Shown piece by piece: positions 13,631-21,828 of a DNA stretch of 32,333 bases. How positions within the stretch are numbered: position 1 is the first letter of the stretch; each line of letters starts with the position of its first letter. Under the pieces are notes generated by a model that made no database searches, was not told the DNA's origin, and saw only the letters and a list, made by a program, of their open reading frames with translations. Source of the DNA: a virus; IMG/VR virus record IMGVR_UViG_3300037502_000839, positions 1 through 32,333 of that record; one strand, written 5' to 3'. The position numbers were made by a program, and so were the translations under genes.

Positions 13631-16338
13631 TGGCAACGATTACACAGCGACTTGCGTTCCTGATCTCGGCTAACGCTGACGGGGCCATTAAGGCTTTTGA
13701 CAAGACCGCGCAGCAGGCCGATAAGCAACTTGGCAAGGCACAGAAAAGCATTGACCAACTCGGGGTGAAGATGACCCGGTTTGGTGCGACCGGGTTGGCT
13801 GCTGCCGGTACGCTCGGCGCAGGCTTGTTCAAACTGGCGCAGGGTGCGATTGAGGATCAGAAGGCACAGGCGTTGCTTGCCGAACAGTTACGTTCCTCTA
13901 CCGGTGCTACTGAGGCGCAGATTGCTGCGGTGGAGAAAAGTATTGACGCGATGGCTCGTGCTACGGGTGTCGCGGATGACCAGTTGCGACCGGCGTTCGC
14001 CACCCTTGTCCGTGCGACCGGGGATGTAAGCAAGGCGCAACAGTTGTTGCAGACCAGCATGGATATCTCGGCTGCGACGGGTCGTGACTTGTCTGCGGTC
14101 ACTATTGCGATGGGTCGTGCTGCTAACGGGCAGATCGGCGCGTTGTCCCGGTTGGGTATTCCGCTGGATGAGAACGTTAAGAAGTCGAAGGACTTTGACG
14201 CTGCGTTGCAGGCGTTGAATACACAGTTCGGTGGGGCTGCTGCTACGGCTGCGGATACGTATGCAGGGAAGATGGCTCGGGCGCAGGTGTCGATTGGTGA
14301 GGCCGGTGAAGCGTTGGGGACAGCGTTTGTGCCGGTGATTGAGCAGGCCACACAGTTGATCACTAGCGGTATCGGCGCGTTCGATTCCTTTAACCGCACT
14401 ACCGATGGTCTTGCCGGGAAACTGTTGACTGTTGGCACGGTCGGGTTGGGTGCGATTTCTACCCTGTCGTTGATCGGCGGTCAGGCAATCAAACTGCGTG
14501 ACGCATTCTTTGTGCTGGACAGCGAAACAAAGAAGATGACCCGAAGCCTGACTGCGTTAGGAAAAATGTCGCTGATCAGTACGGCTGCTATTGGTGGTGC
14601 AGTCGTTGTTTATCAGGCGTATGCAAACAAAAAGAAAGAAGTTGAGGAACGTACACGGTCGTTGACTGAGGCGTTGAAGTTGGAAGGCGAAGCACAGCAG
14701 CAGGCGTTGAAGGATGTTGTCGCAGCCGATGAAACCCTGTTGGGATATGCCAAGAATTTGACGAACCTTGGGTTGACGTTCGATGACCTTGAGGCTGCTG
14801 CCAACGGCAACTCCGAGGCGTTCGCAAATATCCGTAAGGAATACGACCTGTATGTGAAGCGAGGCCAGTTCACTACGGATCGCGCACGGCAGTTGGGTGA
14901 CGCTATCGGCTATCAGGGCGAGATGACGGTTGGTGTTGCTAATCAGATCGGGGATTTGATTGGTGAGGTTGATCGTTTGTCGCAGGCGAATCTGACTGCT
15001 GCCGAGTCTGCGAAGTTGGCTGGTGACGCTATCGGCGCGTTGACTGGTGAAGAGAAGTCTGCAACTGAAGTCACGAAGGAGAAGATCAAGCAGTATTTCG
15101 GTCGGTTGCGTATTGAACGTCAGATTACTGAAGGTCAAAAGAAGATGGCTGAGGAAACCGCCAAGTCATCCAAGAAAACAAAAGAAGATACTGAAGCGAG
15201 CCGAAAGAATACGGAAGCAAAACAAAAGTTTGCTGCCAAAGTCAATGAGGCTGCTGAGGCTGTACGCGATCAGTTGAACACAGCGTTGGATAACGCCAAA
15301 CAGAAACTCAAGGATGTAACAGACGATTACAACAGTTATGTTTCTACTGTTTCGCAGGCGATCACAGGCACAATCAATCTAAGCGATGCCCAACGCACAG
15401 CGACGAGTAACGCAGAGGCATTAGCAGAAGCAACTCGTGAACAAGTCGAAGCACAAAATGCCTATGCCGACGCGCTTGCTAGTGCCGATCCTGATGCCAT
15501 TGCTACAGCGTTTGAACGGTTGACAAAGGCAAATGCGCGTCTGAATACTGAGGCGAGCAAACCACAAGGTTTCTTGGCGGTCTTGCGGAAGCAGGCTGGT
15601 GCAGCAGAAACGTTTGCCGGGAACATCCAGAAGTTGTTGGACGCTGGTTTGGATCAGGCTGCTATTGATCAGATTATTGGTAGTGGTGCGGAGGCCGGGA
15701 ACGCCATCGCGGAGTCGTTGTTGGGTGGTGTTGATCCGGCAGCAAATATTGATGAAGTGAACAAACTGATCAAGAGTACGCAGAAACTTGCGGATACGTT
15801 GGCGAAGGCTACGGCTGACAAGTTTAAGAAGGCTGGTGTTGATCAAGCCACATCGTTGTTGCAGGGTGTCCAGTCGGTCTTTGATACTTGGTATCCGATG
15901 TTGTCTGACGAAAACATTAAGGGTGTTGTCGATCCGTTGAAAACTATTTCGGGTTGGGCTGCAACTATTGAGGCGCAGTTGGCTGCAATTGGTTCAACCC
16001 CTGCACCATCTACTCCGGTCGCGGTTACGTCACCGATGGCTGGCGATTGGGCTGGTTTAACCGCTGATGAGGTGCGTGGAATTGCATCGTGGTTGGGTGG
16101 TTTTCCGGGGCTTGCTGATGGTGGGATTGTTCGTGCGCGTAACGGTGGCACGTTGGTGCGTGTGGGTGAAGGTGGACGCGATGAGGCTGTGATTCCTCTT
16201 CCGTCGAATATGGGCGGTCAGACGGTGAATGTGACTATCAATGTTAATGGTGGCGATCCGAACGCGGTGGTGGATGCTTTGAAACGGTATGTGCGTACAA
16301 ATGGCGCGTTGCCGAATGTGATTAAGGTGTCGCAGTAA
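13630..16338 (+). CDS. Tape measure protein
   Basis: A 902-residue protein, the longest in the window, directly after the chaperone region. It is largely helical and Ala/Gln/Lys-rich, with coiled-coil stretches around 1-60, 330-350 and 490-600. Hydrophobic segments at about 264-285 and 314-332 could insert in the host membrane during DNA ejection. The C-terminus carries LADGGIVRARNGGTLVRVGE and DEAVIPLPS, a signature at the ends of many tape measures. At about 0.15 nm per residue it predicts a tail near 135 nm. No peptidase or lysozyme motif is visible in it. Confidence 0.95.
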   Translation: MATITQRLAFLISANADGAIKAFDKTAQQADKQLGKAQKSIDQLGVKMTRFGATGLAAAGTLGAGLFKLAQGAIEDQKAQALLAEQLRSSTGATEAQIAAVEKSIDAMARATGVADDQLRPAFATLVRATGDVSKAQQLLQTSMDISAATGRDLSAVTIAMGRAANGQIGALSRLGIPLDENVKKSKDFDAALQALNTQFGGAAATAADTYAGKMARAQVSIGEAGEALGTAFVPVIEQATQLITSGIGAFDSFNRTTDGLAGKLLTVGTVGLGAISTLSLIGGQAIKLRDAFFVLDSETKKMTRSLTALGKMSLISTAAIGGAVVVYQAYANKKKEVEERTRSLTEALKLEGEAQQQALKDVVAADETLLGYAKNLTNLGLTFDDLEAAANGNSEAFANIRKEYDLYVKRGQFTTDRARQLGDAIGYQGEMTVGVANQIGDLIGEVDRLSQANLTAAESAKLAGDAIGALTGEEKSATEVTKEKIKQYFGRLRIERQITEGQKKMAEETAKSSKKTKEDTEASRKNTEAKQKFAAKVNEAAEAVRDQLNTALDNAKQKLKDVTDDYNSYVSTVSQAITGTINLSDAQRTATSNAEALAEATREQVEAQNAYADALASADPDAIATAFERLTKANARLNTEASKPQGFLAVLRKQAGAAETFAGNIQKLLDAGLDQAAIDQIIGSGAEAGNAIAESLLGGVDPAANIDEVNKLIKSTQKLADTLAKATADKFKKAGVDQATSLLQGVQSVFDTWYPMLSDENIKGVVDPLKTISGWAATIEAQLAAIGSTPAPSTPVAVTSPMAGDWAGLTADEVRGIASWLGGFPGLADGGIVRARNGGTLVRVGEGGRDEAVIPLPSNMGGQTVNVTINVNGGDPNAVVDALKRYVRTNGALPNVIKVSQ

Positions 16339-18075
16339 ATGGATGCTGTTGTTTGGTCTGCGCGTTACACGGATGAGGTGTTGACGTTACGCACTAACTT
16401 GTGTCCGTCTGCAACGTTCTTGTCGTTTCCGACCGACTATTGGGTTGTTGGTGGTGCGACCGGGGCTGTTTCTCAGTTTGTTGGTGAGGCGCGATTTGGT
16501 GTGTATTCGTTGCGTCGAACTGTGACTTCGACTGCTTCTGCCCGTATTGATTGGACTAACGGTACTGCGACGATCCCGGTGACTGTAGGTTTGTCTTATA
16601 CGGTGTCGGCTTATGTGAAGTCGTCTGTGGCTCGTACTTGCCGTGTAAATCTGCTGTGGCAAACGTCAGGCGGTGCGACAGTTTCTACTAGCAATGGGGC
16701 AACGGCAACATCAACAACAACCGGGTATACACGTGTTTCTTTGACTGCTACTGCACCGGCTACCGCTGCACAAGTCGTGATCCAAATGGAAGTGACTAAC
16801 GCGCAGAATGGTGACACGCATTATTGGAGTGCGGTTCTACTTGAACAGTCTGCTTCTTTGCAACCGTTCTTTGATGGCCTTGTGTTTGATGATGTGGCTT
16901 TACCACAAAGAGTAACGAAGGTTGAGTTCACCGGCACATACGGCAGATCAACCAGCCGGGAATACGTCTACACATGGTATGACTTCTCCAAAATCAACGA
17001 AGTATCTATCTTTAAAGGTCGGCGTAATCAGATTGATGATTATGCGATTGACAATGCAACGTTAGAGTTTTCGCAGGTTCCTTCGTGGTCGCCTGCACCG
17101 CAACGTGGTAATCGGGTGCAGATTTATACAAACCGGACAACTGTTACCCCTGCCGGTGAGTTTGTGGCTTTCTATGGGCGTATTACTGATATTGATGTTC
17201 AGCGTGGTTTGTTGCCTGTTTTGGATACTGCGTCTATCCAGTTGGAAGGTATCCAAGCGGAGTGGTCTCGCGCACAGTTGAATGAGGTTGCGTTTATTCA
17301 GCAAGATACAGATGCGACGGTTCTTGATCTTGCGACTTATACAACTTTAAGTGTCGGACAGTTTGGCGGTCGATCTACTGCTTCTGCGATCACGTTTACC
17401 GGGTCAGCGTTGGAGTTGTTGAATCTTGTTACCCGTACTGAGGAAGCACGGTTTTTTGCTGCTGCTTCCAATGGTTCGGATCAGCGTGGCAATCCGATCT
17501 TGTGGTGGTTTGGTCGAGATACGTTGGCGACTTACCCTGCGTACAGTTTTCAAGATGGTTCTGATGCGCGACCGTCGTATCTTGTCTATGACAAGGTGCG
17601 GTTTAGGTCATCGGCTGACGATTACTACAATCAGGTCACTATTGTCCCCAATAACACAGCGATTGCCGAGCAGACTGATTCGACTGGCGAGGAGCCGTTG
17701 TTTAGTTTGGTGAAGGATACGCTTGATTTTTCTGCAGATCAGGGGTTACAACACGCCAAGTATTTATTGCAAAACTTCCAGCAGTCGGATTTGTCGTTGG
17801 CTGAGATTTCGTTGACTGATCGTATGCAACGACCTGATTCATTGGGCGCGGATCAGTATTCGTTTTTCGGTTTGATGCAGAACAACATTGGTGGACGTTC
17901 TGAGATCAAGTTGCGTGGTACAACGTACGACGCGATCATGGAAGGTATACAGATCACGGGTCAACTTGATGAAACGCGAGTGACGATCTTTCTTTCCCCG
18001 GCTGACACCAACGCCTATCTTCGGTTGAATGATGCTTTATACGGTAAACTTGATTTCAATAAACTGAGTTTCTAG
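16339..18075 (+). CDS. Minor tail/baseplate protein with carbohydrate-binding-like domain
   Basis: A 578-residue protein abutting the tape measure gene. Residues about 19-180 form a jelly-roll carbohydrate-binding-like module: TNLCPSATF, RFGVYSLRRTVTS, LSYTVSAYVKSS and the closing HYWSAVLLEQSASLQPFFDG. The rest (RVTKVEFTGTYGRSTSREYV, NEVSIFKGRRNQIDDY, WSRAQLNEVAF, DYYNQVTIVPN) is beta-rich and looks like a distal tail or baseplate hub protein. It probably positions the tail tip and touches a host surface glycan. It would cover the roles of several separate minor tail genes, since the tail module is short. The glycan target is unknown. Confidence 0.75.
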   Translation: MDAVVWSARYTDEVLTLRTNLCPSATFLSFPTDYWVVGGATGAVSQFVGEARFGVYSLRRTVTSTASARIDWTNGTATIPVTVGLSYTVSAYVKSSVARTCRVNLLWQTSGGATVSTSNGATATSTTTGYTRVSLTATAPATAAQVVIQMEVTNAQNGDTHYWSAVLLEQSASLQPFFDGLVFDDVALPQRVTKVEFTGTYGRSTSREYVYTWYDFSKINEVSIFKGRRNQIDDYAIDNATLEFSQVPSWSPAPQRGNRVQIYTNRTTVTPAGEFVAFYGRITDIDVQRGLLPVLDTASIQLEGIQAEWSRAQLNEVAFIQQDTDATVLDLATYTTLSVGQFGGRSTASAITFTGSALELLNLVTRTEEARFFAAASNGSDQRGNPILWWFGRDTLATYPAYSFQDGSDARPSYLVYDKVRFRSSADDYYNQVTIVPNNTAIAEQTDSTGEEPLFSLVKDTLDFSADQGLQHAKYLLQNFQQSDLSLAEISLTDRMQRPDSLGADQYSFFGLMQNNIGGRSEIKLRGTTYDAIMEGIQITGQLDETRVTIFLSPADTNAYLRLNDALYGKLDFNKLSF

Positions 18076-18082
18076 GAGATAT

Positions 18083-18619
18083 ATGGCCACTCCAACAACG
18101 CTTCCAAGTTCATTCAATACTGGTGACGTATTAACCGCTGCACAGATGAACGATCTTCGTGGCGCGTTCCGTGTTTTGCAGGTCAAGCAAACAGTCAAAA
18201 ACGACACCACTAGCACAACATCAAGCACTCGTGCCGATGTCACAGGCTTGACAGTCGACATCACGCCTGGAGCCACTTCAAACAAGATTCTTGTGTGGGC
18301 AAACATGATGATCGGCTTTGACGGCACCGCCGACGACACGTTTTTCTATATGGTTCGAGGATCAACGCTGATTGGAAACGGCACGGGTGCAACTGTGGCT
18401 AACGCCTCGGCATTCCAACGCGGTAACTCGTACAGCAATCAAAACCTGCAACTCGTACCCGTGTCGTTTTGGTATTTGGACAGCCCTTCAACAACGTCGT
18501 CAACAACTTACAAACTGCAATGGTCAACCAGAGTAGGAACGATCTATCTGAACCGTCGCGGGAATGACACCAACGTTGTGGCATCAAGTTCGATCACAGT
18601 TATGGAGGTCTCAGCATGA
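18083..18619 (+). CDS. Tail tip/receptor-binding-like protein
   Basis: A 178-residue protein. The N-terminus ATPTTLPSSFNTGDVLTAAQMNDL is a common attachment segment of tail fibre or tip proteins. The rest is Ser/Thr-rich and beta-rich, with VQ/KQTVKNDTTSTTSSTRAD and ITPGATSNKILVWANMMIG followed by LQWSTRVGTIYLNRRGNDTN, a pattern seen in head-binding or receptor-binding domains of many marine and freshwater phages. TAGGAGATAT gives the ribosome site. It probably forms trimers and contacts the receptor; the receptor is unknown. The stop overlaps the next start. Confidence 0.72.
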   Translation: MATPTTLPSSFNTGDVLTAAQMNDLRGAFRVLQVKQTVKNDTTSTTSSTRADVTGLTVDITPGATSNKILVWANMMIGFDGTADDTFFYMVRGSTLIGNGTGATVANASAFQRGNSYSNQNLQLVPVSFWYLDSPSTTSSTTYKLQWSTRVGTIYLNRRGNDTNVVASSSITVMEVSA

Positions 18620-18912
18620 TCCAGCAGGCGCTTCAAAACTTGCGACCCGGCGCGCAATGGTCGCTTGACGGGGAAACCTACAACGGACTTATTTGGCACG
18701 ATGAAAGTGAACCACCAACACAAGAAGAGGTCGAGTCTGAGATTGAGCGCATTAGACCTATTTTTGAATATCAAGAGAAACGCAGGCGTGAATATCCTTC
18801 GGTTGTTGATCAACTAGATATGATTTTTCATGATTTTGATGGATGGAAAAAAATGATTCAAACTGTAAAGGATAAGTTTCCTAAACCAGCCGAACCGCTA
18901 GCAGAAGAATAA
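18616..18912 (+). CDS. Small tail-associated protein with YPSxxxQLDxIxHD motif
   Basis: A 98-residue, charged protein with REYPSVVDQLDMIFHDFDGW at about 58-77, then a helix and KFPKP near the end. This motif recurs in small proteins after tail-fibre genes of many tailed phages, where fibre assembly or virion roles have been suggested. The function is not known with certainty. It overlaps the upstream gene by 4 bases (ATGA) and is the last gene before a module border. Confidence 0.65.
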   Translation: MIQQALQNLRPGAQWSLDGETYNGLIWHDESEPPTQEEVESEIERIRPIFEYQEKRRREYPSVVDQLDMIFHDFDGWKKMIQTVKDKFPKPAEPLAEE

Positions 18913-18914
18913 GC

Positions 18915-18923
18915 ATCCACTAA
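18915..18923 (+). repeat. Third copy of intergenic ATCCACTAA
   Basis: This 9-base element recurs at 7204-7212 and 7255-7263. Here it lies in the gap between the tail module and the lysis genes, and is followed by TAATATCTG. It is a candidate regulatory element, possibly part of a phage promoter. Confidence 0.3.
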
Positions 18924-18962
18924 TATCTGTTCCACCTGCGCCCGATCAAAGGCAGATAAGTG

Positions 18963-19142
18963 ATGCGGATTCCCCCTGTAGTTGTGTCGTATGCGCGTGT
19001 GTTCGTGGCAGCGATGATCACTCTTTATCTTGCTGGTGAACGTGATTGGGGAATGTTGTGGCAGGCCGGTGTTGGTGCTGTCCTGCCTCCGGTGTTGCGC
19101 TGGTTGAATAAGGATGATCATGCGTTTGGGCGTGGCGCATGA
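18963..19142 (+). CDS. Candidate holin
   Basis: A 59-residue protein. Residues about 5-24 (PPVVVSYARVFVAAMITLYL) form one hydrophobic helix and residues about 30-45 (MLWQAGVGAVLPPVLRWL) a second, with a charged tail. The position directly before the endolysin gene, with which its stop overlaps, is typical of actinophage holins, which open the membrane so that the endolysin reaches the wall. ATG at 18963 is favoured over GTG at 18960 because of AAAGG about 10 bases upstream. Two other small membrane proteins follow the endolysin, so which one sets lysis timing is open. Confidence 0.65.
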   Translation: MRIPPVVVSYARVFVAAMITLYLAGERDWGMLWQAGVGAVLPPVLRWLNKDDHAFGRGA

Positions 19143-19738
19143 TGTTCCCGGTTCATAAGATCATCATGCCGTTGCGGTTGCGTGAGGTTCCGAACGGTGA
19201 GGTTCCTGCACGAGTGTTAGCGAATCTGAAACCGTATGGGCAGTTGTTCCGACCGGCAGCACGGGCATATGCGGAACTGGTGAAGGCTGGTGCGGAGGCA
19301 GGGTTCACGTTTTCCCATGTCGGCGCGTACCGTTCCCTATCTCAGCAGGTGTCGCTGTTCAAAACCCGTTACGCCAAGAAGCCGACCGGTAGGAAGCCTG
19401 AGGTGACACGGGTGTGGAACGGTGACGTTTGGTATCTGCGGAAGGGTATGGCCCCGGCTGCAACCCCCGGCAAATCGAATCACGGGTTCGGGTTGGCGAT
19501 TGACTTGTGCGAACTGGCAGGAAAGAAGCCGGTTCCGCTCGGCGCGAACGCTCGGAAGTGGTTGTTGTCGAACGCGGAGAAGTACGGCTGGTGTTGGGAG
19601 GTTGCTGATCCGCATAGCCCGAACTTTGAGGTGTGGCATCTTGTGTGTTGGGATGCCGGGGATTTGGACAAGGGAACGGAACCGGCTAGGCGTGTGAAGC
19701 GTTTGAACCGGGCGCAACGACGGGGGACGGGCGCATGA
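19139..19738 (+). CDS. Endolysin, M15-type peptidase (VanY-like)
   Basis: A 199-residue zinc peptidase. SNHGFGLAIDL places His115 and Asp122, and FEVWHL places Glu164 and His167, the metal ligands and catalytic Glu of M15 D-Ala-D-Ala carboxypeptidases and L-Ala-D-Glu endopeptidases. YRSLSQQVSLF at 64-74 is another family landmark. It would cleave peptidoglycan cross-link peptides at the end of infection. No signal peptide is visible, so release depends on a holin. The C-terminus is basic (ARRVKRLNRAQRRG) and may bind the wall. It is compact, with no separate cell-wall-binding repeats. Confidence 0.9.
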   Translation: MMFPVHKIIMPLRLREVPNGEVPARVLANLKPYGQLFRPAARAYAELVKAGAEAGFTFSHVGAYRSLSQQVSLFKTRYAKKPTGRKPEVTRVWNGDVWYLRKGMAPAATPGKSNHGFGLAIDLCELAGKKPVPLGANARKWLLSNAEKYGWCWEVADPHSPNFEVWHLVCWDAGDLDKGTEPARRVKRLNRAQRRGTGA

Positions 19739-19830
19739 TGTGGCTCGGCTTGTTCGTCTGTGGGTTCGTCATTGGGGTCTGTATTGCCGTGTACGGGCTT
19801 ATCAAGTTCTTTGAGGGTGCAGATGAGTGA
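19735..19830 (+). CDS. 31-residue membrane peptide
   Basis: The peptide starts MMWLGLFVCGFVIGVCIAVYG, a single hydrophobic helix, then LIKFFEGADE. It overlaps the endolysin stop (ATGATG) and its own end overlaps the next small membrane gene. It is translationally coupled to both neighbours, which supports reality despite its size. It could be a holin partner, an antiholin or a lysis helper; no function can be assigned from sequence alone. Confidence 0.5.
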   Translation: MMWLGLFVCGFVIGVCIAVYGLIKFFEGADE

Positions 19831-20002
19831 AGCAGTTTTAGTAGCGATGATCACCGGGGGATTCGGTGTCCTGATCGCGTTCATCCAAGTCCTCCGCAAA
19901 GAGAACAAATCTGATCACGGGTTTGTGGTGCGTACCCTTGACCGGATTGAAGGCAAGATTGATAACCATATTGACGGACACGCCAAAGGCGAGTTTGATT
20001 AG
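19823..20002 (+). CDS. Small membrane protein with DUF2746-like layout
   Basis: A 59-residue protein. Residues 4-22 (AVLVAMITGGFGVLIAFIQ) form one membrane helix, followed by a charged region with TLDRIEGKIDNHIDGHAKGE, which resembles the coiled-coil tail of small actinophage lysis-cassette membrane proteins. The ATG at 19823 overlaps the 31-residue peptide by 8 bases and follows GAGGGTGC. It is a second holin candidate, with N-out/C-in topology expected from the charge distribution. Confidence 0.65.
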   Translation: MSEAVLVAMITGGFGVLIAFIQVLRKENKSDHGFVVRTLDRIEGKIDNHIDGHAKGEFD

Positions 20003-20025
20003 ACGTACCGGAAAGGGGAAAACTG

Positions 20026-20259
20026 ATGGGACTGCTAGAAGAAATCAGACAGGTTGGCGCACCGCAGAAACCGTGCAAGGTTGCAAGGTATCTGTCAGCG
20101 ATGAACAAAGAGGATGCGAAGGATTTGCAGACTGCGTTGGATGATCCGACGATTGCCCCGGCGCACATCTCACAAGTATTGACACGCAACGGATTCCCGA
20201 TCGGGCATTCAAGCGTGGACAAACACCGGAAAGGTTTGTGTTGCTGTGTCTCTAGGTGA
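20026..20259 (+). CDS. Small protein, possibly DNA-binding
   Basis: A 77-residue protein with KPCKVARYLSAMNKEDAKDLQTAL, then ISQVLTRNGFPIGHSSVDKHRKG, a helix-turn-helix-like arrangement, and a Cys-rich end (CCCVSR). Small proteins with 'GFxIGxSSVxxHRxG' commonly precede a metallophosphoesterase in actinophages. GGAAAACTG lies upstream of the ATG. The role is inferred as DNA binding or as a partner of the next gene, with which it overlaps by 14 bases. Confidence 0.65.
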   Translation: MGLLEEIRQVGAPQKPCKVARYLSAMNKEDAKDLQTALDDPTIAPAHISQVLTRNGFPIGHSSVDKHRKGLCCCVSR

Positions 20260-21400
20260 AGAACTGAACACGCCACCGGCTGATGTTCGACGCAAGCAGG
20301 CGTTGGGGCAGATTCTTGAGATGCTGGAACGCAAGGGGATTGACCCTGCCGAGATTGGTTCTGTTAAACGGGTCAGCCTGTATCAGTCTTTGACAAAGAA
20401 CAAAGATGGCGAAGCGGAAACCCACGATCTGACTGCGATTCAGTTCAGTCCGGCGTTTGAGACCGGCCCCGAGTGGCCTGTTATCCAGCCGGGGCCAGCG
20501 ATCAAACTGCCTGCACGGAAACCGCAGGTCAAGCCCGACGCTGCGTGGCAAACCTGTGTGGTGCTACCCGATATGCAGATCGGCTACTTCCGTACACAGA
20601 CGGACACTTTAGAACCCACGCATGACGAGGCTGCGATATCGGTGGCGTTGCAGATCGTGAAGGCTGTGAAACCGGCGATGGTGGTGATGGTTGGCGACAA
20701 CCTAGACGCACCCGAGTTCGGCAAATACCGGCTCACACCGGCGTTCCAACGCACCATGCAGGCAGCAATCGACCGTGCCACAACCCTGTGCGCCGAGGTG
20801 CGTGACGCTGCACCTGACGCGGAGATCGTGTGGCTTGCCGGGAACCATGAGGAACGTATCCCGAACTACCTGCTCGACAACGCTTCGGCTGCGTTCGGCC
20901 TGCGTCGTGGCAACGTCCCTGATTCTTGGCCTGTTCTGTCGATCCCGTACCTGTGCCGTATGGACGAGTTCGGGGTTGATTACAGGTCGGGTTACCCGGC
21001 TGGTCATGTGTGGATCAACCAAAGGTTGAGGGTTATTCACGGCGACAAGGTGGCATCGGGTGGTAGCACCGCGCACAAGTATTTGGCCACAGAGAAAACC
21101 AGCGTCATCTATGGGCATATTCACCGGCGCGAGTGGGCGGAACGCACCCGTGAAGATTGGGACGGTGCGAAAACGGTGATGGCAGCATCACCCGGCTGTC
21201 TCGCACGGATCGACGGTGTCGTTCCTTCCACGAAACAGGGAACGGATTTGGATGGGCGACCGTTGAAGCGCACGGAAGATTGGCAGTCTGGATGCGCGGT
21301 TGTGACCTATGAACCGGGTGACGGGAGGTTTGTCTATGAACAAGTCGCAATCCATGACGGGTGGGCGCAGTACCGAGGCAAGGATTACTACGGTGGCTGA
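20246..21400 (+). CDS. Calcineurin-like metallophosphoesterase
   Basis: A 384-residue protein. Residues 1-100 form a helical and linker region not belonging to the enzyme fold. The catalytic fold follows with LPDMQIGY (Asp109), GDNLD 150-154, GNHEER 199-204, HGD 265-267 and GHIH 290-293, giving the metal-binding set of the family. The first motif has Gln111 where most members have His (D-x-H). It may act as a nuclease or phosphatase in DNA processing. It starts at GTG 20246, inside the preceding gene, with GGAAAGG upstream. The DxQ form is seen in the sequence; substrate is unknown. Confidence 0.85.
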   Translation: MSLGEELNTPPADVRRKQALGQILEMLERKGIDPAEIGSVKRVSLYQSLTKNKDGEAETHDLTAIQFSPAFETGPEWPVIQPGPAIKLPARKPQVKPDAAWQTCVVLPDMQIGYFRTQTDTLEPTHDEAAISVALQIVKAVKPAMVVMVGDNLDAPEFGKYRLTPAFQRTMQAAIDRATTLCAEVRDAAPDAEIVWLAGNHEERIPNYLLDNASAAFGLRRGNVPDSWPVLSIPYLCRMDEFGVDYRSGYPAGHVWINQRLRVIHGDKVASGGSTAHKYLATEKTSVIYGHIHRREWAERTREDWDGAKTVMAASPGCLARIDGVVPSTKQGTDLDGRPLKRTEDWQSGCAVVTYEPGDGRFVYEQVAIHDGWAQYRGKDYYGG

Positions 21401-21668
21401 TCCGTTTCAGCCGGTGCTGGTGCGTTGGATGGACGCGCACAGCGGTGAAGGTTCGTGGCATTCGCTGGACGAACATGAAGAGGGCGATCACATTGTTGCA
21501 ACGTGCGGTTGGCTTATCCCCGAGTCGGAGGGTGGCAAACCGGGTCATGTGACGGTGGCGCAGAATGTTGACCCGAACGAGTTGGTGGATCATGTGATCT
21601 ACATCCCGTCGAAGATGGTTGTTGGTTTGACGTTTTTGGAACCTTTCACTCCGCCCCTTCAGGGGTAG
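21336..21668 (+). CDS. Small conserved protein of unknown function
   Basis: A 110-residue protein when started at ATG 21336, which has GGGAGG 8 bases upstream; it overlaps the end of the metallophosphoesterase gene. GTG at 21393 is an alternative start (VADPFQPVLVRWMDAHSGEG) and begins where the sequence looks well-formed. The body has WMDAHSGEGSWHSLDEH, IVATCGWLIPE and HVIYIPSKMVVGLTFLEP, an acidic beta-rich fold seen in small phage proteins of unknown role. It is the last gene before a terminator. Confidence 0.65.
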   Translation: MNKSQSMTGGRSTEARITTVADPFQPVLVRWMDAHSGEGSWHSLDEHEEGDHIVATCGWLIPESEGGKPGHVTVAQNVDPNELVDHVIYIPSKMVVGLTFLEPFTPPLQG

Positions 21669-21680
21669 TATTCAGTTCGC

Positions 21681-21720
21681 CGGTCGGGAGGGTTTCCCCC
21701 TTTCCCCTCCCGACCGTGCT
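21681..21720 (+). terminator. Strong hairpin terminator after the middle region
   Basis: CGGTCGGGAGGG (21681-21692) pairs perfectly with CCCTCCCGACCG (21705-21716) in a 12-bp stem with a 12-base pyrimidine loop. The tail after it is only TGCTTTC, so termination may be partly factor-assisted. A second small hairpin, AAACCC/GGGTTT (21726-21748), lies just beyond. Confidence 0.8.
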
Positions 21721-21761
21721 TTCTCAAACCCGTACAAAATGGGGGTTTCGTGGGGGTCTTT

Positions 21762-21813
21762 GCATCGTGTAACACCCCTGTGGTAAACCCTCACTAGCAC
21801 CCATCGGGGGTGC
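21762..21813 (+). promoter_or_regulatory. Leader region of the recombination operon
   Basis: After the terminator, TTGCAT at 21760-21765 could be a -35 box, with a weak -10-like TAAACC about 18 bases on. Closer to the gene, GCACCC (21797-21802) and GGGTGC (21808-21813) form a 6-bp hairpin just upstream of the ribosome site AAGAGGG. It is likely that a promoter for the right-arm genes lies here, but the boxes are weak. Confidence 0.35.
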
Positions 21814-21828
21814 AGAAAGAGGGAAAAC

